DNA of 64,000 nucleotides from NCBI GenBank assembly GCA_002721815.1, contig PBLQ01000021.1:1-64000 (forward strand), given 5' to 3'. Source of the stretch: Myxococcales bacterium. GTDB lineage: Bacteria; Myxococcota; UBA727; GCA-2721815. The notes under the pieces were generated by a model. That model ran no database searches, had not been told where the DNA came from, and saw nothing but the letters and a program-made list of their open reading frames with translations. Shown piece by piece: positions 1 to 9,653 of the stretch. Position numbers and translations under genes: made by a program. Each line of letters begins with the position of its first letter. Position 1 is the first letter of the stretch.

Positions 1-2
1 AC

Positions 3-3000
3 TTTTTTGCCTTCGACAGCTGGGATGGTGAAGTAGGTTACTTGAAGTACAACAATACTTATATTTGGCAGCGCTCCCATTTTCACGATCCGCAAAACGG
101 TGAGAACCAATGTGGGCGAGCGCACGATGACAAAAATGGTATTCTCAATGCTTTTGAACAGGCTTATTTTGTTCACGATGGCGGTACTTTTTCACTGACC
201 TTTGGTTCCACTCTCAATGAAGCTTCATTTAATGAGAGCTGGGGACTCAACAACTTGGTGATTAAAGCATCCAGTGCGACTGCTTGTGCGGGACGGACCA
301 TGTGGGGTGGGTATCAAGTTTGCGGGGTAGACTGTTGGGCCGAAAAGGTACTCTACGATTTGACACCGGGAGAATATTATCTTTCGTTTGACTTTTTTCA
401 CGTGGACAGTTGGGACGATGAAACAGGATGGCTTCAGTTCAACCAACGGCAGATTTGGAGTCGTTCCCATTACTCTGGAGACGCCACCGAAAATCTTTGC
501 GGACGCGGAGGGGCCTTTTATGACAATGGAATCTTTTTAGATCGCGTCACTGTAAAAATCATGCATTCGGGGGGCGATGCCGTTTTCAGGTGGGGGTCGG
601 ACTTAGACGAGGCGGCCATCAATGAAAGTTGGGGCATCGACAACATTCGTCTCGATCGGGAGGTTTCCAGTGTGCTACGTCATCGCTACAACTGGCAAGA
701 CAACCAGCCCTATTTCTGGCGCGTCAGAGCGCAAACCGGCTCAACGCCAGGACCGTGGAGTAATATTAAAGAATTCTTAATCGACAGCGGGCAGCCTTCT
801 GCTTTTAATCTATTGGCACCCTCTGACGGAACCGATCCACTCACCAAAAAGCCCACCTTAACCTGGGAGCCTTCCCTCAACCGTGGAACCAGTCGCGGTT
901 GCCTCACCATGACTGGCGGCGTGTGTAACAACGATGCCGACTGTGTGGGAACCTGCGTGGGTGGCATCTGCAGCGAAGACACCGCTTCGTTTACGTGCAC
1001 CTCCGATGCACAATGTGAGGGCACTTGTAACGGTGGCACATGCTCCGAACACCAAACCTGTACGGATAACAGCGATTGTAATGGTTTTTGCGGTGGTGAC
1101 GGGTATTGCACCGACACATGCGATGCCAACAACGACTGCGCCACGGGCTATGCCTGTATTAAAGGTCAGTGTTCTGAACCCGGCACGGTGGGTGGTGATT
1201 GTGACGAAAAATCGGACTGCCAAGGCGGCTATACCTGCGAAAACAGCATCTGCGTGAGTGTTTCTGGCCTTGGTTTGGTGGTCAAGGACACGGGCGGCAA
1301 TAAGCTGACCAAGACTTTTGCGTCCGCCGGAGCTGCAAACAAATGGTCGTTGAGTTATTGGGCAAAAATGGGCAACCCAGCGAGTAATCCCAATGTAATC
1401 GCGGGTGCGAAGGGCAGTAACAATTTTGAATACGTACGTTTTGGATTCAAAGACAAGAGGGCCTCAGTCGAGTTGAAAACGACCACTGCGGGGGCATCCT
1501 GTACGCAAACCACCGAGTTTGCCTTCGCCAATGAAGCCCAGCACTACTGGCACCACTACCTTTGGGTTCTGGACACGGCTCAAGAGTCGGTAAATGGGCG
1601 CTTAAGATTGTACATCGATGGTCAAGAACGCACCTCTTGGGTTGCGAACCAAACGTGCGTCACGCAAAACCAAAACGTGCCCTTTTGGAATGGGGCAGGC
1701 GCGTTACACACGTTGGGGGCGGATCCTCTGGGCACCCACAACTTCGATGGTGTGTTGGCTATGGTTCATTTCGTCGATGGTCATACCTTGTCTCCCTCTG
1801 ATTTTGCCTTGATGCAATCGCAGCATTGGGCGCCAAAAAGATTCACGGGCGCTTATGGCAGCACTGGGTTTCACCTCGACTTCAGTAACACTTACAACTT
1901 TGGTCAGGACAAAAGTCAGCTGAACAATCATTTCATTGCGGAAAATTTTGCGGCCCATGCCGCCATTTACGACACCCCTGATACTGATTTCGCGGTCTTC
2001 GATACCAATCGCAGAAACGCGACCAGCAACAGTTTGAGCGGGTCCAACTTGCACACCAGCAGCAACGGCGCCACCGGACTGGAACCCATCGGAGCCAACT
2101 TGCCCATTCGAAGGGGAAATTGGTACTACGAGTTTAAAGTCATCGCGGCGCAAACACAGCAAAAAACACCTGTTTTGGGCCTAGCCAAAGACGGATTTGA
2201 TTACACAACCACGCCGACAATGGGCACCAATTGGACCCCAGCTGACAGTACCATTTATGGAGTCGAAAGTGTCTCACCCGCTTCGAGTACTCAGAACTTT
2301 AACAGCGGCGCTGTTGTTGGCGTGGCCGTTGCCGTCGATGCAGGCACGCTGTGGTATCACGTGGATGGAACCTGGGGCAACGGTGCTGTTGCATCCAGCC
2401 CAAGCCAGTATGATGCCTCTAAAGCCTATCAGGTTGCCATCCTAGGGCCACATGACCTCGCCGCTATTTTGAGTGATGGTGTGGAAATTGTCGCTAATTT
2501 CGGACAGGACGCCACTTTCGGTGGTCGGCGGCTTGGGGTGGGTCAATTTGCTCCTGATGATGGCATTGGGCGATTTGCATACCCTGTGCCCAAAGGTTAC
2601 CAAGCGCTGGCAAAGGTGAACCAGGGCCGTCGAGCGCTGAGACGTTGTGGTGATAACAGCCAGTGTGAAGGCGTGTGTTTGATCGAAACCCAGGGGGGTG
2701 CGGCCATCAACCTACTTTCGGACGCCACCATCACAGCGTCTTCTACATTCACCAACTGGCCATTAAGCCACCTGACCGACGGGGATGCAAGCACAGCTTG
2801 GCGGAGCGATCCCACCAGTGGCGATGCCGTACCTCAAGTAACCATAGATTTGGGGAAACTGGTATATATTGACGCGGTGCAATTACAGGGCGTCAACTCT
2901 TCTTATGGTTCTCAAACGATAAGGGTGGCCGTGACCGCGGATTATTTAACCGGCTTTACGAGAACTCTTGCATTTAGTAGCGCAAACAACTCCGACTGGC

Positions 3001-6000
3001 TTAATTTCGATTTCTCTGGGATCCTAGCGCGAGTTATCAAAATTTACAGCGAGACGACTTTCAGCACAACTGCGGGCCTGAGCGAGATCCGCGTTGTAAA
3101 GGGCAACGATGGTTTTTGCGCCAATCAGCAGACGATTGGTGGCAGCTGCGACGAAAATGCCGATTGCGAACCGGGTTTAGAATGTGTGGCGGCAGTATGC
3201 CAAAAAGAACCGGAAGCCAAGCGTCAAAGTGTGAAGCTTAACGACGCCGATCAGTCCTATTTTAATATTACGCCGAGTGCCGCCGGCAACAGCAAAACTT
3301 GGACTTTCTCCACCTGGTTCAAGCGCGGAAATGAAAGCGCTAACGATCAAGCTCTGTTATCGGCACGATTGGATAACAGTAACCAGGCTGACATATTCTT
3401 AGGTGGCAGCGGCACCAGCCACAGCAGTCATTTGGGGGTGACGCTCAAATCTGCGGGCGTAGATTACGGATGGTACTTTAATGGTCTCCCCTCAGACAAC
3501 AAGGATTGGCATCACCTCTTGGTAACCCTGGACACCGATAATCGGTTGGGAGAGACGAATCGCCCCCGCGCGTATCTCGATGGTATCGAGGTGACGGATA
3601 TCGCCTACACCGGTAGCGCTGCTGGGGGATTACCGGCCAATCAGCCCACGGCTATTTTTCAAGTCGGGGCTCCTATTAGGCTGGGCGCTTCGGTTTTAGG
3701 CGGGAACCATTACGATGGTTACCTGGCCGAAGTCCAAATGATTGATGGGAAAGCTGCTTTATTAGAAGAGGTCACTGACCGGGTCAACATTCTTGTCCCG
3801 AAAAAGTTTGGTGGCGACTACGGACCGAACGGACTTTACCTGTCGTTTGTGGATAGTATGGCCACTGAGAGCGCCAGTGCCGGTGAGAGACTTCACCTCA
3901 AAAGTTTTGTTTCGAAAGGAAGCAAGCATCATATTGTCCAGACTCAGGGCATGTCATTCAGCCCCAGCTCGCTGAATATACGGGTGGGCGACTCTGTCAC
4001 TTTTATCAATACCGGGGGGGGCAACCATAATGTTAATGGAACCACAGCGACCTTTCCTGACAACCCAGCGAGTTTTGGAAATGCGGTGGGTACCGATTGG
4101 ACGTTCACTCACACGTTCACCGCCGCAGGGGTGTACAACTACCAATGCGATCCTCATGGGCCAGCTATGTCGGGTAGTATTACAGTCACCAGTAGTGGCG
4201 ATGAGGGTCAAACTTACACCGTTCAGACTCAGGGCATGTCATTCAGCCCCAGCTCGCTGAATATACGGGTGGGCGACTCTGTCACTTTTATCAATACCGA
4301 GGGGGTCAACCATAATGTTAACGGAACCACTGCGACCTTTCCTGGCAACCCAGCGAGTTTTGGAAATGCGGTGGGTACCAATTGGACATTCACTCACACG
4401 TTCACGGCCGCAGGAGTGTACAACTACCAATGCGATCCTCATGGGCCAGCCATGTCGGGCAATGTTTCAGTCTCCAGTGATGGTGAACAAGATCACATTT
4501 TGAGAGATGTTTCTAACTCCGCCCACGTGGTGCAATCCACGGGCGGGCCAGAAATTAAAGGTGGGGTTGGGAGTCCCTTCGACGCGTCTGCACAAGCGTT
4601 GTTTTTTGACGGACAAGACAGTTTCCTAACGGTGCCAGACAGTGATGATTTTTACTTCGCTTTAGAGCCCTTTACTTTAGAGACTTGGGTTTATCTCACT
4701 TCGGCATCCACAGGAGTGGACATCACCCAATATGATGACCCTGAGAATTACTGGCGCTTTGGTGTCTCCACAGACGGCCTCACTTTTGAGTCTCTGGCGG
4801 GGACCGGAGGTGCTAATTTTTCATTGGCCAATGCGGGAACGATCGAACTGAGTCGCTGGACGCACGTGGCGGTACAGCGGGCCCCCAACACTTTTGCCCT
4901 ATATATCGACGGTCAGAATGTAACGGCACTGGGCACAACTTCGGTGGTCTTCGCCAACCAGCATTTTGGTAACCAAAATGGTCCCTTGTGGATCGGGCGC
5001 GATCACAATTCCAACAGTTCTGTGGGATATATCTACGACCTTCGCTTAACCGTTAACGAAAACGCCTATTTTATTAATGATTTTAGCCCGCCTCAGTCAT
5101 CATTTGGCACCGGTGGTATCGGTAAAGATTCCAGCGGTAGAGACAATCATGTAGGTTTAAAAAATATACATGGTTACGACTTAATTCTTGATCATCCACA
5201 ACAAAATTTTGCCGTATGGAGTCTCACGGACAATCGCAAGGGCGATATCGATGATGGCAGCTTGGCTTTGAGTGAAGATGGTCTCAAGAACAACAGCACG
5301 CAGGCCACCATGAGTAAATCCAATGGCAAGTGGTACTTTGAAGTCATGGTGGAAGAAGTTGGTTCCGCCTCCGATGAGTTTCAAGTGGGCATTCGCAGTG
5401 ATTCAAATAAAATCAAATCGTTGGTGAGCAACAACGATAATGAACTGGTGTACGACAATTACGGCACCGTTAACACACACACTTCCTACCTCGGAACCCC
5501 TTATGAATCTTTACAAAGCCGCGTGCCCCCATGGCGCATCAACGATGTGGTCGGGGTGGCTTTTGACATCGATGGGGACTCCATTGCTTTTTACCTCAAT
5601 GGGGTACGGCTCACCTCCCAACGTTTTGTTGGCCTGCCTGGCAGTGATTGGTCGGCTTGGGCCTTCAACGATCAAGACAGTGTTTCTTGGCGTGCCAACT
5701 TTGGCCAAGATCCTTCTTTTGGCGGGCGAAGGGTTCGCGACTACTATTACGCTGACAGCTTTAACTTCGGTCGCTTTGCTTACCAACCTCCAAATGGTTA
5801 TCAGCCCTTGAGCAGTGAGGCCGAATGTTTGATCGACACGGATGGTGATGGCACCAACGATTGTTACGACGGTTGTCCCAACGATGCATCCCTCAGGGTT
5901 CGCGGATTGTGTGGTTGTGCACCCTGTTTGACCGCAGACAAATGTTACGGGGTCCGAGACAGCAGCTTTGATGAAGGGGACGTGTCTGCCTTTACGCCGG

Positions 6001-8705
6001 CCAGCACCAATGCAGCGTCGGGTGGTCCTATCGCGCTCAACTCGGCTTGGTACGCCTTTGGCCAGGACACCGACAGCGGCAGTGGGGCGTGTAATAACAT
6101 CCAAATCTCTGTGGCAGGGGGTGTGGGGACCGCAAATCACAACGGGGCCGCTGAAACGGAATGCCGTGCCCATCTCTACCAATGTGTGAAGGTGCCTCCC
6201 TTTAACCCCGCGACCCAAAGGCTGCGGTTTAGTTTTGATCAACAAGTCACTGGAACCAGCAGTGATGAAATCCCACAGGTGATCATCGGTTCACAATGTC
6301 ACACCGTGGCCGATTCCAGTTACAGTGCTGGTTGGTGGCCCAACTACGGTGGCAACACACTTTTTTCCCACTCAGAAAAACCCACCGATCTGACTTCTTT
6401 TGATTACCACGTCTCTCAACAGTTGGCGGCCTACCAAGGCCAAACCGTCATGATCGGCGTTTCCTCGTTCGACCAAGGGGCTGGAACCATTACCAATATG
6501 GTAGATAACATTCAGCTGCGCGTTGAGGGGCCGGGTTGTGAGGGCGTTTTTGCCACCGACGATACGGACGGTGACGGCGTGATCGACCTTTTAGATGGTG
6601 CGCCTGAAAACCCCAATTTGCAAGTTGACTTGCCCGCGGGCCTCCGTTTCAACAGTACCGGCACGGCTTCCACCAGTGCCTATTTGGAGAATACCTTTAC
6701 GCAAGCGGGCAACCGGCAAGTTGGCACTTACAGCTTCTGGTTGAGATCGAACAACGAAGCCGGTGGACTCATCACAATGGGCGCAGCCGGTGCGGGAGGC
6801 AGTCAGTCGGAGTTTGAGATAAGGTTTTCACAGAATAACGTTCTTCGTGTGGCCAATCATGTGAACAACAGTGCCGCCTGGTTTATTGAAACGAATGATT
6901 CATTGTTTGCCAGCGCGGACAAATATTACCATGTGGTGGTTGCTGTTGACACGGGCGAAAGTGTTGAGGCAGATAGAGTGAAACTTTGGGTGGACGGTAT
7001 CCAATTGCAGCAGGGAAGCGGTTTGGCCTCAGTGAACTATCCTGCCACGCAAGGGTACGAAAACCGCTTCGGTTTGGCAAATACCATCAATCGCGTGGGT
7101 GCCCGAGATGGTTCTGGTAACGCCTACATGCCCATGGCGGGTTATCTTGCCGAGGTGTACTATCTTGACGGCGCGGCCCGAGAGGCCAACGATTTCGCCG
7201 GCTTTAATGAGGAAGGCAACTGGGCACCCAAGGCTTACGACATGGCTTCCGACATCGGTAATTCTTTTCACCTGAGATTCCAAAGCCCAACCACCACCAT
7301 GTCCCCCAGTGTTTCGGGCGCAGCCTTCGTCTCTGATGGCGACACCAAAACCCTCATTCATTCCAACCACGCAGGCGGGGCCAACTGGCAAACCTTAGTG
7401 GATGAGTCCAGCACTTACTCGTGGACCGCTTACGGCAACGCGGGTCACTCCACAGACGAAAGTCATTTTGGAAGCTCGAGCATCAAGTTCGATGGCAGCG
7501 GCGATTATCTGAAGGCCAGCGGGTCCTGGTGGCATTTGCGCGGCAACTGGAATGGCGAAGCCCGCACCATAGAAATGTGGTTCAACACCGATTCCAATGC
7601 ATTTCAGGCTTTGGCGTCGCAATCAGCGAACCAACATTACCAATATCTATGGATTAAACCGGGCTGCAGCGGTTTAGAGGACTGCATTGGCATCGGCGGC
7701 AATCAAGGTGGTACCCATGCGAAAGGCAAAGCGGCGATCACGCTGAACACTTGGCACCACGTGGCTCATGTGATCACTGCTGACAGCCAATCCTATATCT
7801 TTTTCAACGGCGAGTTGATCGACCACCGCAGTTGGACCAATCCCAATGGATTCGCTGGTGCCGAGCACATGCAAATCGGTGCACAAACCTATTACGGCAC
7901 TTCTAATCATCGGTACCCCTTCTCTGGCTATATCGACGAAATACGCTATTCTTTGACCGCCCGTTATCTGCCCAACGCTGTCAGCGGCATTGGGGCCGAC
8001 AGCTCACCCCGTGGCAATCACTTTACGGCTTATAATCTTGGTGCGCACGACGTGACGCTTGATTCGCCTCTGACCAGCTTCGCCACGATGAACCCAGCTA
8101 CCACCGCGGTGGTCAGCGGCTACCTCACTTTCTCAGAGGGGAATACAAAAGTTTACTCCTCCAAAGCCTATAACAAAATCTTTACCACCCACAGTGCCAC
8201 CAGCGGCAAGTATTATGCGGAAGCCATGGTCCATTCCAACGGTTTCCAATACATGGGGGTCGCGCCTGAAGCGTACGTCGCTAATGTCGGTGATTACACG
8301 GGTTATTTGACCCAAAACAATCCTCACGTATGGGCTTTGTACAATTCCGACTCCGGCTCTGACGGAAAGGTCTATCACAACGGGGTGGCACTAGAAGATT
8401 TGGGCTCAATCGGTGGTTATACTGTGGTTCATATTGCATTGGATGTGGATAACCTCAAAGTGTATTTTGGAATGAACGGGACTTGGAGTGGTGACCCTGT
8501 GGCCGGAACGGGTGGCCACGCCATCACTGGCGATCGTTGGTACTTCGCTCAGGGCTACCGGGATTGGGTGACTTGGAACTTCGGTCAAGATCCAACGTTT
8601 GCGGGCGAAAAATCAGGGCAGTCCTATGCGCCCACTGAGGGCCCAGGGCGTTATTACTACCAACCTCCTGCCGGTTACAAAGCACTGGTCGACGTTAAAT
8701 ACTAA
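3..8705 (+). CDS. Giant mosaic surface protein, 5' end missing
   Basis: The reading frame is open from the first complete codon at position 3, so the gene starts upstream; a TTG at 42 is not a credible start because it cuts into a repeat unit. The product is at least 2,900 residues. Modules seen in order: two tandem units with SWD and NESWG motifs (to about 660), a Cys-rich stretch of C-x-x-D-x-C units (900-1260), a LamG-like domain (1265-1860), a SPRY-like domain ending NFGQDATFGGRR (2110-2560), a discoidin/F5-8C-like domain (2700-3110), LamG (3210-3790), two cupredoxin domains (3925-4490), LamG (4560-5090), SPRY-like (5300-5800), TSP3-like DTDGDG calcium motifs (about 5835 and 6560), two LamG-like domains (6640-7970) and a last SPRY-like domain. 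These families bind carbohydrate or protein, so a surface adhesin or matrix role is inferred. No membrane anchor is visible at the C-terminus. Confidence 0.9.
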   Translation, partial: FFAFDSWDGEVGYLKYNNTYIWQRSHFHDPQNGENQCGRAHDDKNGILNAFEQAYFVHDGGTFSLTFGSTLNEASFNESWGLNNLVIKASSATACAGRTMWGGYQVCGVDCWAEKVLYDLTPGEYYLSFDFFHVDSWDDETGWLQFNQRQIWSRSHYSGDATENLCGRGGAFYDNGIFLDRVTVKIMHSGGDAVFRWGSDLDEAAINESWGIDNIRLDREVSSVLRHRYNWQDNQPYFWRVRAQTGSTPGPWSNIKEFLIDSGQPSAFNLLAPSDGTDPLTKKPTLTWEPSLNRGTSRGCLTMTGGVCNNDADCVGTCVGGICSEDTASFTCTSDAQCEGTCNGGTCSEHQTCTDNSDCNGFCGGDGYCTDTCDANNDCATGYACIKGQCSEPGTVGGDCDEKSDCQGGYTCENSICVSVSGLGLVVKDTGGNKLTKTFASAGAANKWSLSYWAKMGNPASNPNVIAGAKGSNNFEYVRFGFKDKRASVELKTTTAGASCTQTTEFAFANEAQHYWHHYLWVLDTAQESVNGRLRLYIDGQERTSWVANQTCVTQNQNVPFWNGAGALHTLGADPLGTHNFDGVLAMVHFVDGHTLSPSDFALMQSQHWAPKRFTGAYGSTGFHLDFSNTYNFGQDKSQLNNHFIAENFAAHAAIYDTPDTDFAVFDTNRRNATSNSLSGSNLHTSSNGATGLEPIGANLPIRRGNWYYEFKVIAAQTQQKTPVLGLAKDGFDYTTTPTMGTNWTPADSTIYGVESVSPASSTQNFNSGAVVGVAVAVDAGTLWYHVDGTWGNGAVASSPSQYDASKAYQVAILGPHDLAAILSDGVEIVANFGQDATFGGRRLGVGQFAPDDGIGRFAYPVPKGYQALAKVNQGRRALRRCGDNSQCEGVCLIETQGGAAINLLSDATITASSTFTNWPLSHLTDGDASTAWRSDPTSGDAVPQVTIDLGKLVYIDAVQLQGVNSSYGSQTIRVAVTADYLTGFTRTLAFSSANNSDWLNFDFSGILARVIKIYSETTFSTTAGLSEIRVVKGNDGFCANQQTIGGSCDENADCEPGLECVAAVCQKEPEAKRQSVKLNDADQSYFNITPSAAGNSKTWTFSTWFKRGNESANDQALLSARLDNSNQADIFLGGSGTSHSSHLGVTLKSAGVDYGWYFNGLPSDNKDWHHLLVTLDTDNRLGETNRPRAYLDGIEVTDIAYTGSAAGGLPANQPTAIFQVGAPIRLGASVLGGNHYDGYLAEVQMIDGKAALLEEVTDRVNILVPKKFGGDYGPNGLYLSFVDSMATESASAGERLHLKSFVSKGSKHHIVQTQGMSFSPSSLNIRVGDSVTFINTGGGNHNVNGTTATFPDNPASFGNAVGTDWTFTHTFTAAGVYNYQCDPHGPAMSGSITVTSSGDEGQTYTVQTQGMSFSPSSLNIRVGDSVTFINTEGVNHNVNGTTATFPGNPASFGNAVGTNWTFTHTFTAAGVYNYQCDPHGPAMSGNVSVSSDGEQDHILRDVSNSAHVVQSTGGPEIKGGVGSPFDASAQALFFDGQDSFLTVPDSDDFYFALEPFTLETWVYLTSASTGVDITQYDDPENYWRFGVSTDGLTFESLAGTGGANFSLANAGTIELSRWTHVAVQRAPNTFALYIDGQNVTALGTTSVVFANQHFGNQNGPLWIGRDHNSNSSVGYIYDLRLTVNENAYFINDFSPPQSSFGTGGIGKDSSGRDNHVGLKNIHGYDLILDHPQQNFAVWSLTDNRKGDIDDGSLALSEDGLKNNSTQATMSKSNGKWYFEVMVEEVGSASDEFQVGIRSDSNKIKSLVSNNDNELVYDNYGTVNTHTSYLGTPYESLQSRVPPWRINDVVGVAFDIDGDSIAFYLNGVRLTSQRFVGLPGSDWSAWAFNDQDSVSWRANFGQDPSFGGRRVRDYYYADSFNFGRFAYQPPNGYQPLSSEAECLIDTDGDGTNDCYDGCPNDASLRVRGLCGCAPCLTADKCYGVRDSSFDEGDVSAFTPASTNAASGGPIALNSAWYAFGQDTDSGSGACNNIQISVAGGVGTANHNGAAETECRAHLYQCVKVPPFNPATQRLRFSFDQQVTGTSSDEIPQVIIGSQCHTVADSSYSAGWWPNYGGNTLFSHSEKPTDLTSFDYHVSQQLAAYQGQTVMIGVSSFDQGAGTITNMVDNIQLRVEGPGCEGVFATDDTDGDGVIDLLDGAPENPNLQVDLPAGLRFNSTGTASTSAYLENTFTQAGNRQVGTYSFWLRSNNEAGGLITMGAAGAGGSQSEFEIRFSQNNVLRVANHVNNSAAWFIETNDSLFASADKYYHVVVAVDTGESVEADRVKLWVDGIQLQQGSGLASVNYPATQGYENRFGLANTINRVGARDGSGNAYMPMAGYLAEVYYLDGAAREANDFAGFNEEGNWAPKAYDMASDIGNSFHLRFQSPTTTMSPSVSGAAFVSDGDTKTLIHSNHAGGANWQTLVDESSTYSWTAYGNAGHSTDESHFGSSSIKFDGSGDYLKASGSWWHLRGNWNGEARTIEMWFNTDSNAFQALASQSANQHYQYLWIKPGCSGLEDCIGIGGNQGGTHAKGKAAITLNTWHHVAHVITADSQSYIFFNGELIDHRSWTNPNGFAGAEHMQIGAQTYYGTSNHRYPFSGYIDEIRYSLTARYLPNAVSGIGADSSPRGNHFTAYNLGAHDVTLDSPLTSFATMNPATTAVVSGYLTFSEGNTKVYSSKAYNKIFTTHSATSGKYYAEAMVHSNGFQYMGVAPEAYVANVGDYTGYLTQNNPHVWALYNSDSGSDGKVYHNGVALEDLGSIGGYTVVHIALDVDNLKVYFGMNGTWSGDPVAGTGGHAITGDRWYFAQGYRDWVTWNFGQDPTFAGEKSGQSYAPTEGPGRYYYQPPAGYKALVDVKY
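3939..4174 (+). repeat. Cupredoxin-domain direct repeat, copy 1
   Basis: First copy of a 236-base direct repeat with a 285-base (95-codon) period inside the giant surface gene. It encodes one plastocyanin-like domain with the type 1 copper ligand set: a His in GNHNVN and the C-x-x-H-x-x-x-M cluster in QCDPHGPAM. The second copy differs by only scattered bases. Confidence 0.9.
4224..4459 (+). repeat. Cupredoxin-domain direct repeat, copy 2
   Basis: Second copy of the repeat, again with the complete His, Cys, His, Met ligand set (VNHNVN and QCDPHGPAM). The very high nucleotide identity to copy 1, including synonymous positions, points to a recent in-frame duplication or to gene conversion. Confidence 0.9.
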
Positions 8706-8708
8706 AAG

Positions 8709-9653
8709 ATGAGCAGACATACTTGGTTTGTTTTGTCCTTATTTTTAGGAACGCTCGCATGCAGCGCGCCTCATGATGCGCCTAATGTTGCACCCCCAAA
8801 AGAAACTGTGCAGCCGACTGGTGTGGTTGAGGGTACCGGTCCCAAAGACGTCCCCGCTGAAATTGTAGAACCTGACACCATACCTCAGCCCGATGCCGGT
8901 ATGGTCAATGTGGCACCCAAGGCGCCTCAGGGTGTCGCACAAGCGCCCAAACCCCAACCCACCAAAACGGTATCACCCCAACGCAGTGTGTTCGAAATGC
9001 CAAAGTCCAATCCGAAAGTGCTTAACACGTGCCAGGCGCAAACAGATTACAGCGAAAAGCTGTACGCCAAAGCTCTCAAGGTGGCCACGTCGACCTCCTG
9101 TAAAAAAAGCAGCGATTGCACCGTGGCACAAAACACGTCGCGATGCATAAAACGCAGCCCGTGCAAAGTTGATTCTTATGTGGGGGTTCACAAGCGTCAC
9201 GCAAAACAATTGAAGCAACTGCGCAGTGATTTGTATCAAAAAGTGTGTCCCACTTGCGTGAGGTATGCCTACAAGTGTGCCAAGCCGGCCATGAACGCGG
9301 TATGCCAGCAAAACCAATGTGTGCGCATCGATGTGAAAAGTGCTTTCAATTTGGGGCTGAAGGTCGGTCGCATCAAACCTTACAACCCTGAAATGCAAAA
9401 GCGATTCACGGCGCGCCACAAAATCTTTGAAAGGTGTGCCAGAGGCCATGGCCAAATGGGCACCTTTGATGGAGGCACTTTACGTCTGGCCGTAACTCTC
9501 AAAGAAGACGGTCGGGTCTCCGAGGTGAAAGCGCTTCAAAACCTTCGTCAGCCGAAAGTGACCCAATGCGTGATCCAAAAGATCAAGCCATACCGTTTTC
9601 CAAAGCCACAAGTGGGCCAGAATCGATTCGAAATCAATTTGGTGTACAAATAA
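8709..9653 (+). CDS. Cys-rich lipoprotein with TonB-C/AgmX-like C-terminus
   Basis: A 314-residue protein. It opens with a lipoprotein signal peptide whose lipobox is LACS at about residues 16-19, followed by a Pro/Lys-rich low-complexity linker to about residue 95. The middle has about ten cysteines in pairs, including SSCKKSSDC and CPTC. The last 80 residues (GGTLRLAVTLKEDGRVSEV, then a Cys and QKIKPYRFPKP) resemble the AgmX/PglI or TonB C-terminal fold common in exported deltaproteobacterial proteins. The start codon lies 3 bases after the stop of the giant surface gene, so the two are probably co-transcribed. Its stop codon touches that of metB on the other strand. Function unknown; an outer-membrane accessory of the giant protein is possible. 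Confidence 0.8.
   Translation: MSRHTWFVLSLFLGTLACSAPHDAPNVAPPKETVQPTGVVEGTGPKDVPAEIVEPDTIPQPDAGMVNVAPKAPQGVAQAPKPQPTKTVSPQRSVFEMPKSNPKVLNTCQAQTDYSEKLYAKALKVATSTSCKKSSDCTVAQNTSRCIKRSPCKVDSYVGVHKRHAKQLKQLRSDLYQKVCPTCVRYAYKCAKPAMNAVCQQNQCVRIDVKSAFNLGLKVGRIKPYNPEMQKRFTARHKIFERCARGHGQMGTFDGGTLRLAVTLKEDGRVSEVKALQNLRQPKVTQCVIQKIKPYRFPKPQVGQNRFEINLVYK

Noticed and set aside
42-44. TTG at 42 as start of the giant protein
   Set aside because: The frame is open upstream to the window edge and the preceding residues align with the second repeat unit, so the gene begins outside the window.
5511-6245. 244-codon minus frame inside the giant surface gene
   Set aside because: It is antisense to a well-defined module region, has no ribosome site and no recognisable domain.
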